64,000 nucleotides of DNA from Candidatus Melainabacteria bacterium (GTDB taxonomy: Bacteria; Cyanobacteriota; Vampirovibrionia; Obscuribacterales; Obscuribacteraceae). This document shows positions 1-9,023 of this stretch, one piece after another. The position numbers were made by a program, and so were the translations under genes. Every line of letters begins with the position of its first letter. Position 1 is the first letter of the stretch. Below the pieces are notes generated by a model. It was given only the letters and a program-made list of their open reading frames with translations, had not been told where the DNA came from and did no database searches. Location: positions 1 through 64,000 of the forward strand of contig JABDBL010000005.1 in assembly GCA_013288645.1 (NCBI GenBank), read 5' to 3'.

Positions 1-24
1 AATACTTAGGTACATGGAGCACTT

Positions 25-405
25 TTAGTAGTATCGATGTCCGTGATGGGAAGCTAACAAACCAACAGCAGCACCAATACCTGCACCAATACCTGCTCCA
101 ATCGCCACATTCCTAGCTGTATGACTGGGAGGATAATAGCCATATTCTCCATACGGAGCATATCCTCTGTATGCATAATTGTTGTAAACAGGATAAGCGG
201 CAGGATAGCCATATGGGTATGGATTAACGTAATATGCGCCGCCGTGGTATGGATGGTCGTAATGATAGGCGCGATATCCATCATGTCCACGATTTCCATG
301 ATTTCCATGATTGCCATGATCTCCATGGCCCGCAAACGCAGGAGTAATTACTGATACCATAATAATCAGGGCAAAAAGAACTCCACTAATTGTGTGGCTT
401 CGCAT
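25..405 (-). CDS. secreted His/Gly/Tyr-rich protein with C-terminal glycine-zipper segment
   Basis: Signal peptide-like N-terminus, HGDHGNHGNHGNRGHDG repeats, C-terminal AIGAGIGAGIGAAVGLLA. Confidence 0.7.
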   Translation of the reverse strand: MRSHTISGVLFALIIMVSVITPAFAGHGDHGNHGNHGNRGHDGYRAYHYDHPYHGGAYYVNPYPYGYPAAYPVYNNYAYRGYAPYGEYGYYPPSHTARNVAIGAGIGAGIGAAVGLLASHHGHRYY

Positions 406-589
406 GGTTCAACTCCTCTTTTAAACTTAGTCGTAAGTATGGAATGTTGACAATGAAAAAGGGGACCTGGGTATATAATCTTTTGACTATAATAACGCAA
501 TTAGTTGCCCGCGTGCAAATATGTTTTTGACGCAACAGATCCTGGGCGACCGTTTTCTCTAGCACAACAAGTGAAATATGTAACTGTTA

Positions 590-1024
590 TCAGGTTAAAC
601 TTCTCTCTACCACCTTCAGAACTTCCAGGTCATCAAAAGGCTTAACGATAAAATCGATAGCGCCCAGCTTCGTACATTCGGCTATAGTTTGATCTTGCCC
701 GATGGCGCTGATCATAATCACGGCTGCCTTGGGATTGATTGCCCTAATTTTTTTAAGCACCGTGAGCCCCACCTCGTCACCACCTGGCATAATAATATCC
801 AACAAGACGAGGTCCGGACTTTCTTTTTTAAATTGCACAAGGGCTTGTTCCTCTGAGTCAGCCTCGAAGAATTTATAGTTCTCTTCAATTTGTTTTTGCT
901 TTTGCTTTGGCTTTGCGTTTGCCTTTGCCTTTGCTTTTTGCTTTGGCTTTTGTTTTTGCTCTAGGATATAGCGAAGTACCATCCTCATAGAGGGTGAGTC
1001 ATCGACAATGAGGATCTTCTTCAC
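590..1024 (-). CDS. CheY-like single-domain response regulator with Lys/Gln low-complexity insertion
   Basis: ILIVDDSPSMRMVL, LVLLDIIMPGG, VIMISA, IVKPF receiver motifs; KQKPKQKAKAKANAKPKQKQKQ insert. Confidence 0.9.
   Translation of the reverse strand: MKKILIVDDSPSMRMVLRYILEQKQKPKQKAKAKANAKPKQKQKQIEENYKFFEADSEEQALVQFKKESPDLVLLDIIMPGGDEVGLTVLKKIRAINPKAAVIMISAIGQDQTIAECTKLGAIDFIVKPFDDLEVLKVVERSLT
891..960. repeat. degenerate hexanucleotide (TTTGCT/TTTGGC-like) repeat inside the response regulator gene
   Basis: tttgctttggctttgcgtttgcctttgcctttgctttttgctttggcttttgtttttgct; encodes the K/Q/A/P-rich insert. Confidence 0.85.
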
Positions 1025-1662
1025 TTGCGTTTAACCTTTTGTTTTTTAGGCGCATTTTGCTCTACCGGCTTGTCCGCCGGCTTAGCTTGCATGCCTGCTT
1101 TTTTGTAGCGGGTGATAGGGGGGCTGTCATTCTCAGGCTTTAATGACCGCGCCTTGGTATCGAACCGGCGGCTTCCTGAAATTTCGGTGTATCTTTCCAG
1201 ACCTTCTTCTGAAAGCACCTTGGCCAAATCCAAAAGAAGGATGAGACGATTGTCAATTGTGAGCACGCCTTTGACATAATCCTCGTGAATCTTGGTCACC
1301 AGCTCTGGTGCTTTTGTGATTGTATTCTCCTCTACTCGTAAAACTTCCGTCACCTCATCCACCAGAAGACCAAAGAGATTCTTGTCCTGCTCGGTGAGCA
1401 CGATATGTTTGCTCTCAATCTCTTTCTTCTTCCGCAGGCCAAAACGTTCTTTCAAGTTGATCACAACAGGGACCTCACCCCGGACGTTGATAACTCCCAC
1501 GATAAATTTAGGGGAATTGGGAATGGGTGTCACTGGTCCTGTGGCGATTATTTCTCTTACTTCGCTGATTGGGACACCAAATTCCTCATCTTCCAAGTGA
1601 AAGACGATGAGCTGTACAATCCGCTGTTCTTGCTCTTTGGGCATCCATTTAGTTTCAGGCAC
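1021..1662 (-). CDS. cheW: CheW-like chemotaxis adaptor
   Basis: LIVFHLEDEEFGVPISEVREII, VINVRGEVPVVINLKERFGL; overlaps the response regulator gene by 4 bp. Confidence 0.9.
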   Translation of the reverse strand: MPETKWMPKEQEQRIVQLIVFHLEDEEFGVPISEVREIIATGPVTPIPNSPKFIVGVINVRGEVPVVINLKERFGLRKKKEIESKHIVLTEQDKNLFGLLVDEVTEVLRVEENTITKAPELVTKIHEDYVKGVLTIDNRLILLLDLAKVLSEEGLERYTEISGSRRFDTKARSLKPENDSPPITRYKKAGMQAKPADKPVEQNAPKKQKVKRK

Positions 1663-1666
1663 TGTT

Positions 1667-4600
1667 TCATCCCCCTTCCTTTAAAGCGAAGACCGCCTGG
1701 GAGCTGGCAATTATTTTAAATTTCCGCAGGGCTGTTTGTAATTGTTCGGCCAGTGTTGATAAATTCTGGGACGAGTCGGCCATCTGCTCCATGGCAATTG
1801 TCTGTTGCTGAATCGATGTCGACATCTGTCCTGCACTTCCAGCCGCCTGCTCGGAAGTGGTAGCGATCTCCTCGATTGTCTTGGCGACCAGTTGCGCGCC
1901 GCCAGCCTGTTCGGTTGTGGCTCCCGATATTTCTTGGGCCTTACCGGTAATCTCCTGAGCAATCGTGCCGATTTGGTCCAAGATACCTAGCGCCTGATTG
2001 ACAATCTCAATCGACTCAGTCACCTGCTGAGTCCCAGTGGTCATCCCATCGACCACTCCTGCGGTTGATTCCACAATGGTGTTCACCATCCCTTCAATCT
2101 GTACCGCCGCTTTCTTAGTACCTTCAGCCAATTTCCTGATTTCATCTGCGACCACCGCAAAACCCCGTCCCGCTTCTCCGGCCCGAGCTGCTTCAATGGC
2201 AGCGTTCAGCGCCAGCAGGTTGGTTTGATCGGCGATCCCCTTCGTAGTACCGACGATGATACCAATTTCTTTGGCGCGCTTATCGAGTTCCTTAACGGTC
2301 TCGGTATTTCCCTTCACGATATCGTCGATAGACTTAAGACGGGTTGCTGCCTGCTTACCAGACTCCGTTCCCCGTTGAGCAAGTTTGGCAGCTTGGGATG
2401 TCACCTCTGCCGCTGCTTTGGCGTTGGTCGCACCTTGCTGAATCGACTTGGAGAGGTCTGCCACAACTTTTGTACTGCCCTCGAGTTTCTTGGACTGATC
2501 TTTGGCACCAACGGCGATGCCTTGCGTGGTTTTGGCTACCTGTCCTAGAGCAGAATTAACCTGGCCGGCTGAACTCGCCAACTGGTTAGAAGCTGAGGAG
2601 ACCTTGCCTGAACTTTCCAGTAGCAGGCGAATCAACGCGCCAATGTCGTCGAATGATTTGTTTAAGGCTTCTGCCAGCGTCTTAATATCCCCGCGTGTTT
2701 CAATGCTGACTCTCTGCGAGAGGTCTCCTTGAGAAAGCGCAATGGCAAGACGGATCACCTCTTGAACCGGTGTGACGATTGAGTCAATGAGAGCATTCAA
2801 TGTATCGACAATGCTCTTCCAACTGCCAGCCACCCCTTCCACTTTGGCCCGCTCTGTCAATTTACCTTCTTTACCCGCGACCTGCGCGACCCGAGAGACC
2901 TCACTGGCTAAACGATTAAGATCGTCCACCATTTTGTTTATGGTCTCTTTGAGTTGGAGGATTTCTCCGGCAACTTCGACAGTGATCTTCTGGGTTAAGT
3001 CACCGGCGCTAATGGCTGTTGCCACTTTGGCGATATTACGCACCTGACCGGTAAGGTTATTAGCCATTGTGTTGACGTTATCTGTCAAGTCTTTCCAAGT
3101 GCCGGCTATTCCTTCTACTTTGGCTTGACCACCTAGTTTTCCTTCCGTACCCACTTCTTTGGCGACACGGGAAACTTCGCCGGAGAATGTATTTAAGTTA
3201 TCTACCATCTTATTAATGGTGTTCTTCAAGGCTAAAACTTCTCCTTTGACATCCACGGTGATTTTTTGTTTTAGATCTCCGTTAGCCACGGCCGTGGTGA
3301 CCTGAGCAATGTCTCGCACTTGAGCAGTAAGGTTACTAGCCAAGGTATTGACGTTATCGGTCAAATCCTTCCAGACTCCGGCGACACCTTCTACTTTGGC
3401 TTGGCCTCCTAGTTTTCCTTCGGTACCGACTTCTTTGGCAACACGGGTAACTTCGCCGGAGAATGTATTAAGCTGATCCACCATCCTGTTAATTGTCTCT
3501 TTAAGTTGCAGCACCTCGCCCCGCACGTCGACTGTGATCTTCTGAGTAAGATCTCCTTTGGCAACAGCAGTGGATACCTGGGCAATATTACGCACCTGAC
3601 CGGTGAGGTTATTAGCTAGAGTATTGACGTTATCGGTCAAATCTTTCCAGACTCCGGCGACTCCTTCCACTTGAGCTTGACCACCGAGTTTTCCTTCGGT
3701 GCCGACTTCTTTAGCAACACGGGAGACTTCACCAGCGAAACTGCGCAACTGATCCACCATGACGTTTATGGTGTTCTTAAGTTCTAAGATTTCTCCTTTA
3801 ACATCGACGGTAATCTTTTTGGCAAGATCTCCGCTTGCTACAGCAGTAGTCACCTCAGCAATATTACGCACCTGACCGGTAAGGTTGTTAGCTAGAGTAT
3901 TAACGTTATCGGTTAGATCTTTCCAGACACCAGCAACTCCTTCCACTTTGGCTTGACCGCCCAGTTTTCCTTCGGTACCCACTTCTTTGGCGACACGGGA
4001 GACTTCACCGGCAAAACTGCGCAACTGATCCACCATTATATTAATAGTGTTCTTAAGTTCTAAGATTTCTCCTTTAACATCCACGGTGATTTTTTTGGCA
4101 AGATCTCCGCTTGCTACAGCAGTGGTCACCTCAGCAATATTACGCACCTGACCGGTAAGGTTGTTAGCTAGAGTATTAACGTTATCGGTTAGATCTTTCC
4201 AGACACCAGCAACTCCTTCCACTTTGGCTTGACCGCCCAGTTTTCCTTCGGTACCCACTTCTTTGGCGACACGAGAGACTTCACCAGAGAAGGTATTAAG
4301 CTGATCCACCATCTGGTTGATTGTCTCTTTAAGTTGCAAGACCTCGCCCCGTACGTCGACCGTGATCTTCTGGGTAAGATCACCTTTGGCAACAGCAGTG
4401 GATACCTGGGCAATATTACGCACCTGACCGGTGAGGTTATTAGCCAAGGTATTGACGTTATCGGTCAAATCTTTCCAGACTCCGGCTACTCCTTCCACTT
4501 TGGCTTGACCACCGAGTTTTCCTTCGGTGCCCACTTCTTTAGCAACCCGGGTGACTTCACCAGAGAATGTATTTAAGTTATCCACCATCTTGTTGATAGT

Positions 4601-5692
4601 TTCTTTCAGTTGCAGGATTTCCCCGGCAACTTCCACTGTGATCTTCTGAGTTAAGTCTCCGGCGCTGATGGCTGTTGCCACTTTGGCGATATTACGCACC
4701 TGACCGGTAAGGTTATTAGCCATGGCGTTGACGTTATCAGTCAAATCTTTCCAGACGCCAGCAACTCCTTCCACCCTGGCTTGACCACCGAGTTTTCCTT
4801 CCGTACCGACTTCTTTGGCAACGCGGGTGACTTCACCAGAGAAGGCTATAAGGTTGTCAACCATTTTATTAATGGTGTTCTTCAAGGCCAGAACTTCCCC
4901 TTTTACATCCACGGTGATTTTTTGTTTCAGATCTCCGTTAGCCACAGCCGTTGTCACCTGAGCAATGTCTCGCACTTGGCTGGTGAGATTATTGGCCATG
5001 GTGTTCACGCTGTCTGTCAAGTCTTTCCAAGTGCCGGCAACTCCTGGGACGGCCGCTTGTCCTCCCAGTCTTCCTTCAGTACCCACCTCGCGAGCAACAC
5101 GAGTAACCTCAGCCGTAAAGGTATTTAAGTTATCCACCATGCGGTTGATTGTTTCTTTAAGTTGCAGAACCTCACCCCGCACGTCGACTGTAATCTTCTG
5201 GGTAAGGTCACCTTTGGCTACAGCGGTAGATACCTGAGCGATATTGCGCACCTGAGTGGTGAGGTTATTGGCCATGGTATTGACATTGTCGGTGAGTTCT
5301 TTCCAGACTCCGCCCAGTCCTTCCACTTTGGCTTGACCACCGAGTTTTCCTTCAGTACCGACTTCTTTGGCGACACGGGTGACTTCGCCAGAGAAAGTAG
5401 TGAGACTTTCTGTCATTTCGTTATAAGAGTCTGCGATTTCGCCAAAGATATCTTCTTTGCCCTTTTTCAATCTCCTTGATAAATCGCCTCTCCTGACAGC
5501 CTCCATTGCTTCCAAAAGTTCGCGTAGCTGGCGCTCGATCTTAGTATCATCTCCGCCCCGGCCCATAGCATCATCTTCTCTTTCCAAGCTGCCTATTTCT
5601 TCTGCTTGTTTGCCAAATAAAGCTTTTCTCGGCTGACTCCTGGATGGTCTCTTCATGAAGTTAAGTTCTCCTATTTGGGCTGGAAAGACCAT
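1667..5692 (-). CDS. soluble methyl-accepting chemotaxis protein with long tandem HAMP array
   Basis: MCP hairpin [33 protein letters not shown]; repeated [23 protein letters not shown] and [29 protein letters not shown]; no evident transmembrane segment. True start may be downstream (MKRPSRS). Confidence 0.93.
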   Translation of the reverse strand: MVFPAQIGELNFMKRPSRSQPRKALFGKQAEEIGSLEREDDAMGRGGDDTKIERQLRELLEAMEAVRRGDLSRRLKKGKEDIFGEIADSYNEMTESLTTFSGEVTRVAKEVGTEGKLGGQAKVEGLGGVWKELTDNVNTMANNLTTQVRNIAQVSTAVAKGDLTQKITVDVRGEVLQLKETINRMVDNLNTFTAEVTRVAREVGTEGRLGGQAAVPGVAGTWKDLTDSVNTMANNLTSQVRDIAQVTTAVANGDLKQKITVDVKGEVLALKNTINKMVDNLIAFSGEVTRVAKEVGTEGKLGGQARVEGVAGVWKDLTDNVNAMANNLTGQVRNIAKVATAISAGDLTQKITVEVAGEILQLKETINKMVDNLNTFSGEVTRVAKEVGTEGKLGGQAKVEGVAGVWKDLTDNVNTLANNLTGQVRNIAQVSTAVAKGDLTQKITVDVRGEVLQLKETINQMVDQLNTFSGEVSRVAKEVGTEGKLGGQAKVEGVAGVWKDLTDNVNTLANNLTGQVRNIAEVTTAVASGDLAKKITVDVKGEILELKNTINIMVDQLRSFAGEVSRVAKEVGTEGKLGGQAKVEGVAGVWKDLTDNVNTLANNLTGQVRNIAEVTTAVASGDLAKKITVDVKGEILELKNTINVMVDQLRSFAGEVSRVAKEVGTEGKLGGQAQVEGVAGVWKDLTDNVNTLANNLTGQVRNIAQVSTAVAKGDLTQKITVDVRGEVLQLKETINRMVDQLNTFSGEVTRVAKEVGTEGKLGGQAKVEGVAGVWKDLTDNVNTLASNLTAQVRDIAQVTTAVANGDLKQKITVDVKGEVLALKNTINKMVDNLNTFSGEVSRVAKEVGTEGKLGGQAKVEGIAGTWKDLTDNVNTMANNLTGQVRNIAKVATAISAGDLTQKITVEVAGEILQLKETINKMVDDLNRLASEVSRVAQVAGKEGKLTERAKVEGVAGSWKSIVDTLNALIDSIVTPVQEVIRLAIALSQGDLSQRVSIETRGDIKTLAEALNKSFDDIGALIRLLLESSGKVSSASNQLASSAGQVNSALGQVAKTTQGIAVGAKDQSKKLEGSTKVVADLSKSIQQGATNAKAAAEVTSQAAKLAQRGTESGKQAATRLKSIDDIVKGNTETVKELDKRAKEIGIIVGTTKGIADQTNLLALNAAIEAARAGEAGRGFAVVADEIRKLAEGTKKAAVQIEGMVNTIVESTAGVVDGMTTGTQQVTESIEIVNQALGILDQIGTIAQEITGKAQEISGATTEQAGGAQLVAKTIEEIATTSEQAAGSAGQMSTSIQQQTIAMEQMADSSQNLSTLAEQLQTALRKFKIIASSQAVFALKEGG
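2800..5420. repeat. 276-bp (92-codon) tandem repeat array encoding paired HAMP units, about 10 copies
   Basis: Phase of atctttccagac and related words recurs every 276 bp (about 3644, 3920, 4196, 4472, 4748); about 10 [11 protein letters not shown]-type units in the protein. Confidence 0.9.
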
Positions 5693-5766
5693 TCAAAGTC
5701 TGATTATTTGAGATAGTTTATAACTTCAATATGTTCATTGTCCACTGACTAATAAAAGGAGATTCT

Positions 5767-5802
5767 ATGCGAAAATTTAAATCTAAAAATAATGAGGAAT
5801 AA
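5767..5802 (+). CDS. putative 11-codon leader ORF MRKFKSKNNEE upstream of the ParA-like gene
   Basis: aaaaggagattctATGCGAAAATTTAAATCTAAAAATAATGAGGAATAA; near-copy upstream of cheA at 10688-10653. Confidence 0.4.
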   Translation: MRKFKSKNNEE

Positions 5803-5807
5803 TATAA

Positions 5808-6722
5808 ATGCCAGCGTGGCTTACGTTCCAACTACCCCATTCTTTACCTCTTGAAAAGGATGTTGATTTGACTGGAAACACTGGCCGATTTGAGCAGAAT
5901 ACCCACTCAGGCAGCGCTCAGCGCATCGCCTTCGTTCATCATAAAGGAGGAACCGGAAAAACGACCTCTTGTATCAATGTTGCTGGCTGGCTGGCCAAGA
6001 TGAATAAGAAAGTCCTGGTGGTGGATCTCGATCCGCAAGGGAATGCTGTTGCTGCCTTGGGTGTAGACAGGAAAAAGATAGAAGGGTCCCTCTATGATGT
6101 ACTGTTCAGCAACACGAGTATAAAGGAAGTAATTCTCGAAACGGATGCCGGTGTTTGGTTGGTGCCTTCCTCGCTTGATTTGCTTTCTGCAGAAAGGCAA
6201 ATGGTGGATCGGGCGAACCATACTAATCTTCTGCAAAAAGTGTTGAAAAGCATTGAGAAGCAATTCGATTATATTCTTATTGATGTCGGTCCGGGTTCGA
6301 CTTTGCTCATGATCAATGGCATTGTCGCTGCCGGAAATATTATCATTCCCTTGGATTCAGGAGTGTTTGCCTACGAGACACTGGAAACACTAAAGACACT
6401 TGTCCTTGATCTCGAAGAAGAACTGGGAATTGAAACAAATGTAATGATGATACTGCTCAGAGAATATTCGACATCGATATTTGACAGGATATTTGACGGA
6501 GAACCAACTCAAGTAATAAAGGATCTTGTAAGCGAGTTTCTAATGTCCAACCAAATGCCAGCTGTCAAGATTCATAGTATCCCTTATTCCAAAAAAGTGT
6601 ATGAGGCACAGATGCTAGGCATGCCCGTTTCACATGTGGCTCCGTTTTCTGACGTTGGAAGAGCCTACAAACGGATTGCACAAGATGTGCTAAATCATGT
6701 GAGTGCACAATATGCTCGTTAA
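5808..6722 (+). CDS. ParA/MinD-family ATPase (candidate chemoreceptor-cluster positioning protein)
   Basis: Walker A FVHHKGGTGKTTSCINVAGWLA, LVVDLDPQGNA, ILIDVGPG; lies inside the chemosensory cluster. Confidence 0.88.
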   Translation: MPAWLTFQLPHSLPLEKDVDLTGNTGRFEQNTHSGSAQRIAFVHHKGGTGKTTSCINVAGWLAKMNKKVLVVDLDPQGNAVAALGVDRKKIEGSLYDVLFSNTSIKEVILETDAGVWLVPSSLDLLSAERQMVDRANHTNLLQKVLKSIEKQFDYILIDVGPGSTLLMINGIVAAGNIIIPLDSGVFAYETLETLKTLVLDLEEELGIETNVMMILLREYSTSIFDRIFDGEPTQVIKDLVSEFLMSNQMPAVKIHSIPYSKKVYEAQMLGMPVSHVAPFSDVGRAYKRIAQDVLNHVSAQYAR

Positions 6723-6936
6723 GCGAGATGGTGCAACCAGGATTATCGGAATCTGCCTATTAGTCCGACAATGGAGCTAATCATTGCAATAATTAAAATA
6801 CCCAGATGAATTGGTTGTGGCCAGTTCCAGTTTGCGTCATGTGCTATCAGGTGAACGCAAACGAGCAACATACCTAAGAAAAGTAGAGGGCTTGTATTCT
6901 TATTCGTTGGTATTTGCCTTCTCCATAAACAACTAT

Positions 6937-8436
6937 TTACTTCTCATCCTGTGACTGTTCTTTCACAAAAGTAATGATAAACTCTGAGCCACCACCTTGT
7001 CGTGCCTGTACCCAAGCACGTCCACCATGACGAAAAGCTACTTCGCGCACTATGGCAAGGCCAGCACCTGTACCTTCAATTTCCCGTCCCACCAATCGCT
7101 GGAAGAGCTTGAAAATCTGGTCTTGATGCTCAGCTGCGATTCCTGGACCTCGATCACGAATTGTAATTCCCAAAGAGCCTCCTACGTTATAGGATGCTAT
7201 CTCTACCTCTGGCTTTTCACCTTCGCGAGTGTACTTGAGCGCATTTAAAATCAGGTTGTATATAGCTTGCTCAGCCCACATCTTATCTAAATAAAGAACG
7301 GGCAATGGACGCTTTATTTCAATTCTGGCTCCAGTGTCCGCGATCTTTGCCTCAAGTTTTTTAAGGGCTGAGCTGACGATAGTCTCACAATCTATCGGTG
7401 TAGTGGGCGCGTCCATTTGTTTAGCCCGGGCGTGCTCTAGAATGTCGTCTAAGAGTTGTCCCATCCTTTGCGATCCCTTTACTATGAACCCCAAGAATTC
7501 TTGACCTCTCTCGTCCAGGCGGTCGGCATATTGCTTGCTCAGCATTAGGGAAAAATTTGTTACTGCACGCAGCGGTTCCTTTAAGTCATGGGAGATAACA
7601 TGTAAAAGTGTTTCCAGCTCTTTGTTCTTGTTAGTGATCTCAAGCTCGGCTCTTTTGCGCTCGATGGAAAAGCGAAGAACCCGGAGCACTAACTCTGAGT
7701 CCAGCGGTCCCTTGCTCAGATAGTCCTGAGCGCCCATCTGAATGGCTAGTGGTCCTAAGGCTATATCGGATCCGGTCAACACTATGATCGCTGCCTCGGA
7801 TTTTTGCTCCCGCACTCGCTTCAAACTCTCAAGCCCATCGCTATCAGGCAAACCCAGATCCAAAACAATGATGTCAAAGTGCTCTTCGCTCATGAGTCTC
7901 AAGGCATCACTGAGCCGATTGACACAGACCGACTTATATTTAGGAGCATCTGCTTCCTCCAGAATGTTTTTCAAAAGGTTTTCATATGCCATGCTATCCT
8001 CAACAATCAAAACCTTGAAATTGCTGGGCTCCATGAGTTTCTTTTCCAAAGGATTCTTAGGAATTACTTCTTCAAGCCGCTTCATAAGCTCGGGAAATTC
8101 CTTGACTGCCCCGTTGCCTAAAAGTTGCTGGCAGGCGTCTATGCCTTGGGAAAGCCGGGCACAGAGTGCCTCGTCCATCGGGGTTGTACCATTTTTAACG
8201 TTTTTAAAAATATTTTCCAAGGCCTTGGCACATTGCCCACATTCAGGATGACCCATCATCGCAGTCAGACCGACAAGTGTGTGGGCTTTTCGGTAGGCTT
8301 CCTGCAATAGTTGCGGGTCTTGAGTCCCCAATTGTGGAGTCTTCTCGAGGACAAGGAGATCCTTTCTCAGTCCAAAGACAAGGCTTTTGGCCTCCTCAAG
8401 AAATACCTTCATACTTTTATTATCGGTTCTTGACAT
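6937..8436 (-). CDS. hybrid sensor kinase: N-terminal Hpt-like, REC, HisKA, HATPase_c
   Basis: AHTLVGLTAMMGHPECGQ (Hpt-like), VLIVEDSMAYENLL...DIIVLDLGLPDSDG (REC), HVISHDLKEPLRAV (HisKA), IRDRGPGIAAEHQDQIF..GTGAGLAIV. Confidence 0.9.
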   Translation of the reverse strand: MSRTDNKSMKVFLEEAKSLVFGLRKDLLVLEKTPQLGTQDPQLLQEAYRKAHTLVGLTAMMGHPECGQCAKALENIFKNVKNGTTPMDEALCARLSQGIDACQQLLGNGAVKEFPELMKRLEEVIPKNPLEKKLMEPSNFKVLIVEDSMAYENLLKNILEEADAPKYKSVCVNRLSDALRLMSEEHFDIIVLDLGLPDSDGLESLKRVREQKSEAAIIVLTGSDIALGPLAIQMGAQDYLSKGPLDSELVLRVLRFSIERKRAELEITNKNKELETLLHVISHDLKEPLRAVTNFSLMLSKQYADRLDERGQEFLGFIVKGSQRMGQLLDDILEHARAKQMDAPTTPIDCETIVSSALKKLEAKIADTGARIEIKRPLPVLYLDKMWAEQAIYNLILNALKYTREGEKPEVEIASYNVGGSLGITIRDRGPGIAAEHQDQIFKLFQRLVGREIEGTGAGLAIVREVAFRHGGRAWVQARQGGGSEFIITFVKEQSQDEK

Positions 8437-8438
8437 TT

Positions 8439-9017
8439 TTAAGCCGTAATTTTTAAATCTTCTTCGATATCAGCCAATTTTAAAATGACAAAAAACTTTC
8501 CTCTTAGCTTTGGTTGTTCTATAGAAAAACTTATATCGATTACAACCACGTTTTTAGACGCCGGTTTCATCAACTTTTTAAATTCACTTATGAGAGTATC
8601 GAATACTCCTGAAGTGAAAATCGGTGGATGGGTCAAGATTTTCTTACCCAGCATATTAGAAAGGATGGTGGTATATGACCCAGCGACGATGTTGCCGATT
8701 TCATTTAAGGCGCATATCTCCATTTCTGAGAGCTTTTTGTTGGTGCTGGGCTTCTTCCTTAGAAATAACCTACTCAAAATCAAGGCGTCTTCTAATTTCA
8801 ATACCAGCACTGAGGTCCCTTCCAAAGCTTGGGTGAAAGGTACCACTGTCGCCACTTTAATTTCTTTATCGTCCATAAACGGCTGAAACATCTTGATGCT
8901 TCCAATTGCTACCTTAAAGTAATTGATTGCGCTGGGGGAACCAGTAATCTTCGATAATGCGTTGGAGGCATTCTTGGTGGCAAATGTGTTTATTCTCTCT
9001 AAATCTTTAAAATTCAT
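8439..9017 (-). CDS. cheC: CheC-like CheY-P phosphatase family protein
   Basis: Second motif EICALNEIGNIVAGSYTTILSNMLG; first motif degenerate. Confidence 0.75.
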   Translation of the reverse strand: MNFKDLERINTFATKNASNALSKITGSPSAINYFKVAIGSIKMFQPFMDDKEIKVATVVPFTQALEGTSVLVLKLEDALILSRLFLRKKPSTNKKLSEMEICALNEIGNIVAGSYTTILSNMLGKKILTHPPIFTSGVFDTLISEFKKLMKPASKNVVVIDISFSIEQPKLRGKFFVILKLADIEEDLKITA

Positions 9018-9023
9018 ACCCTT

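Noticed and set aside
2800-5420. 276-bp tandem repeats as a CRISPR or satellite
   Set aside because: The repeats are continuous coding HAMP units in one frame without spacers.
1405-5479. Many long plus-strand ORFs opposite the MCP/CheW genes
   Set aside because: Antisense shadow ORFs produced by the repeated, biased codon pattern of the minus-strand genes; no independent coding signal.
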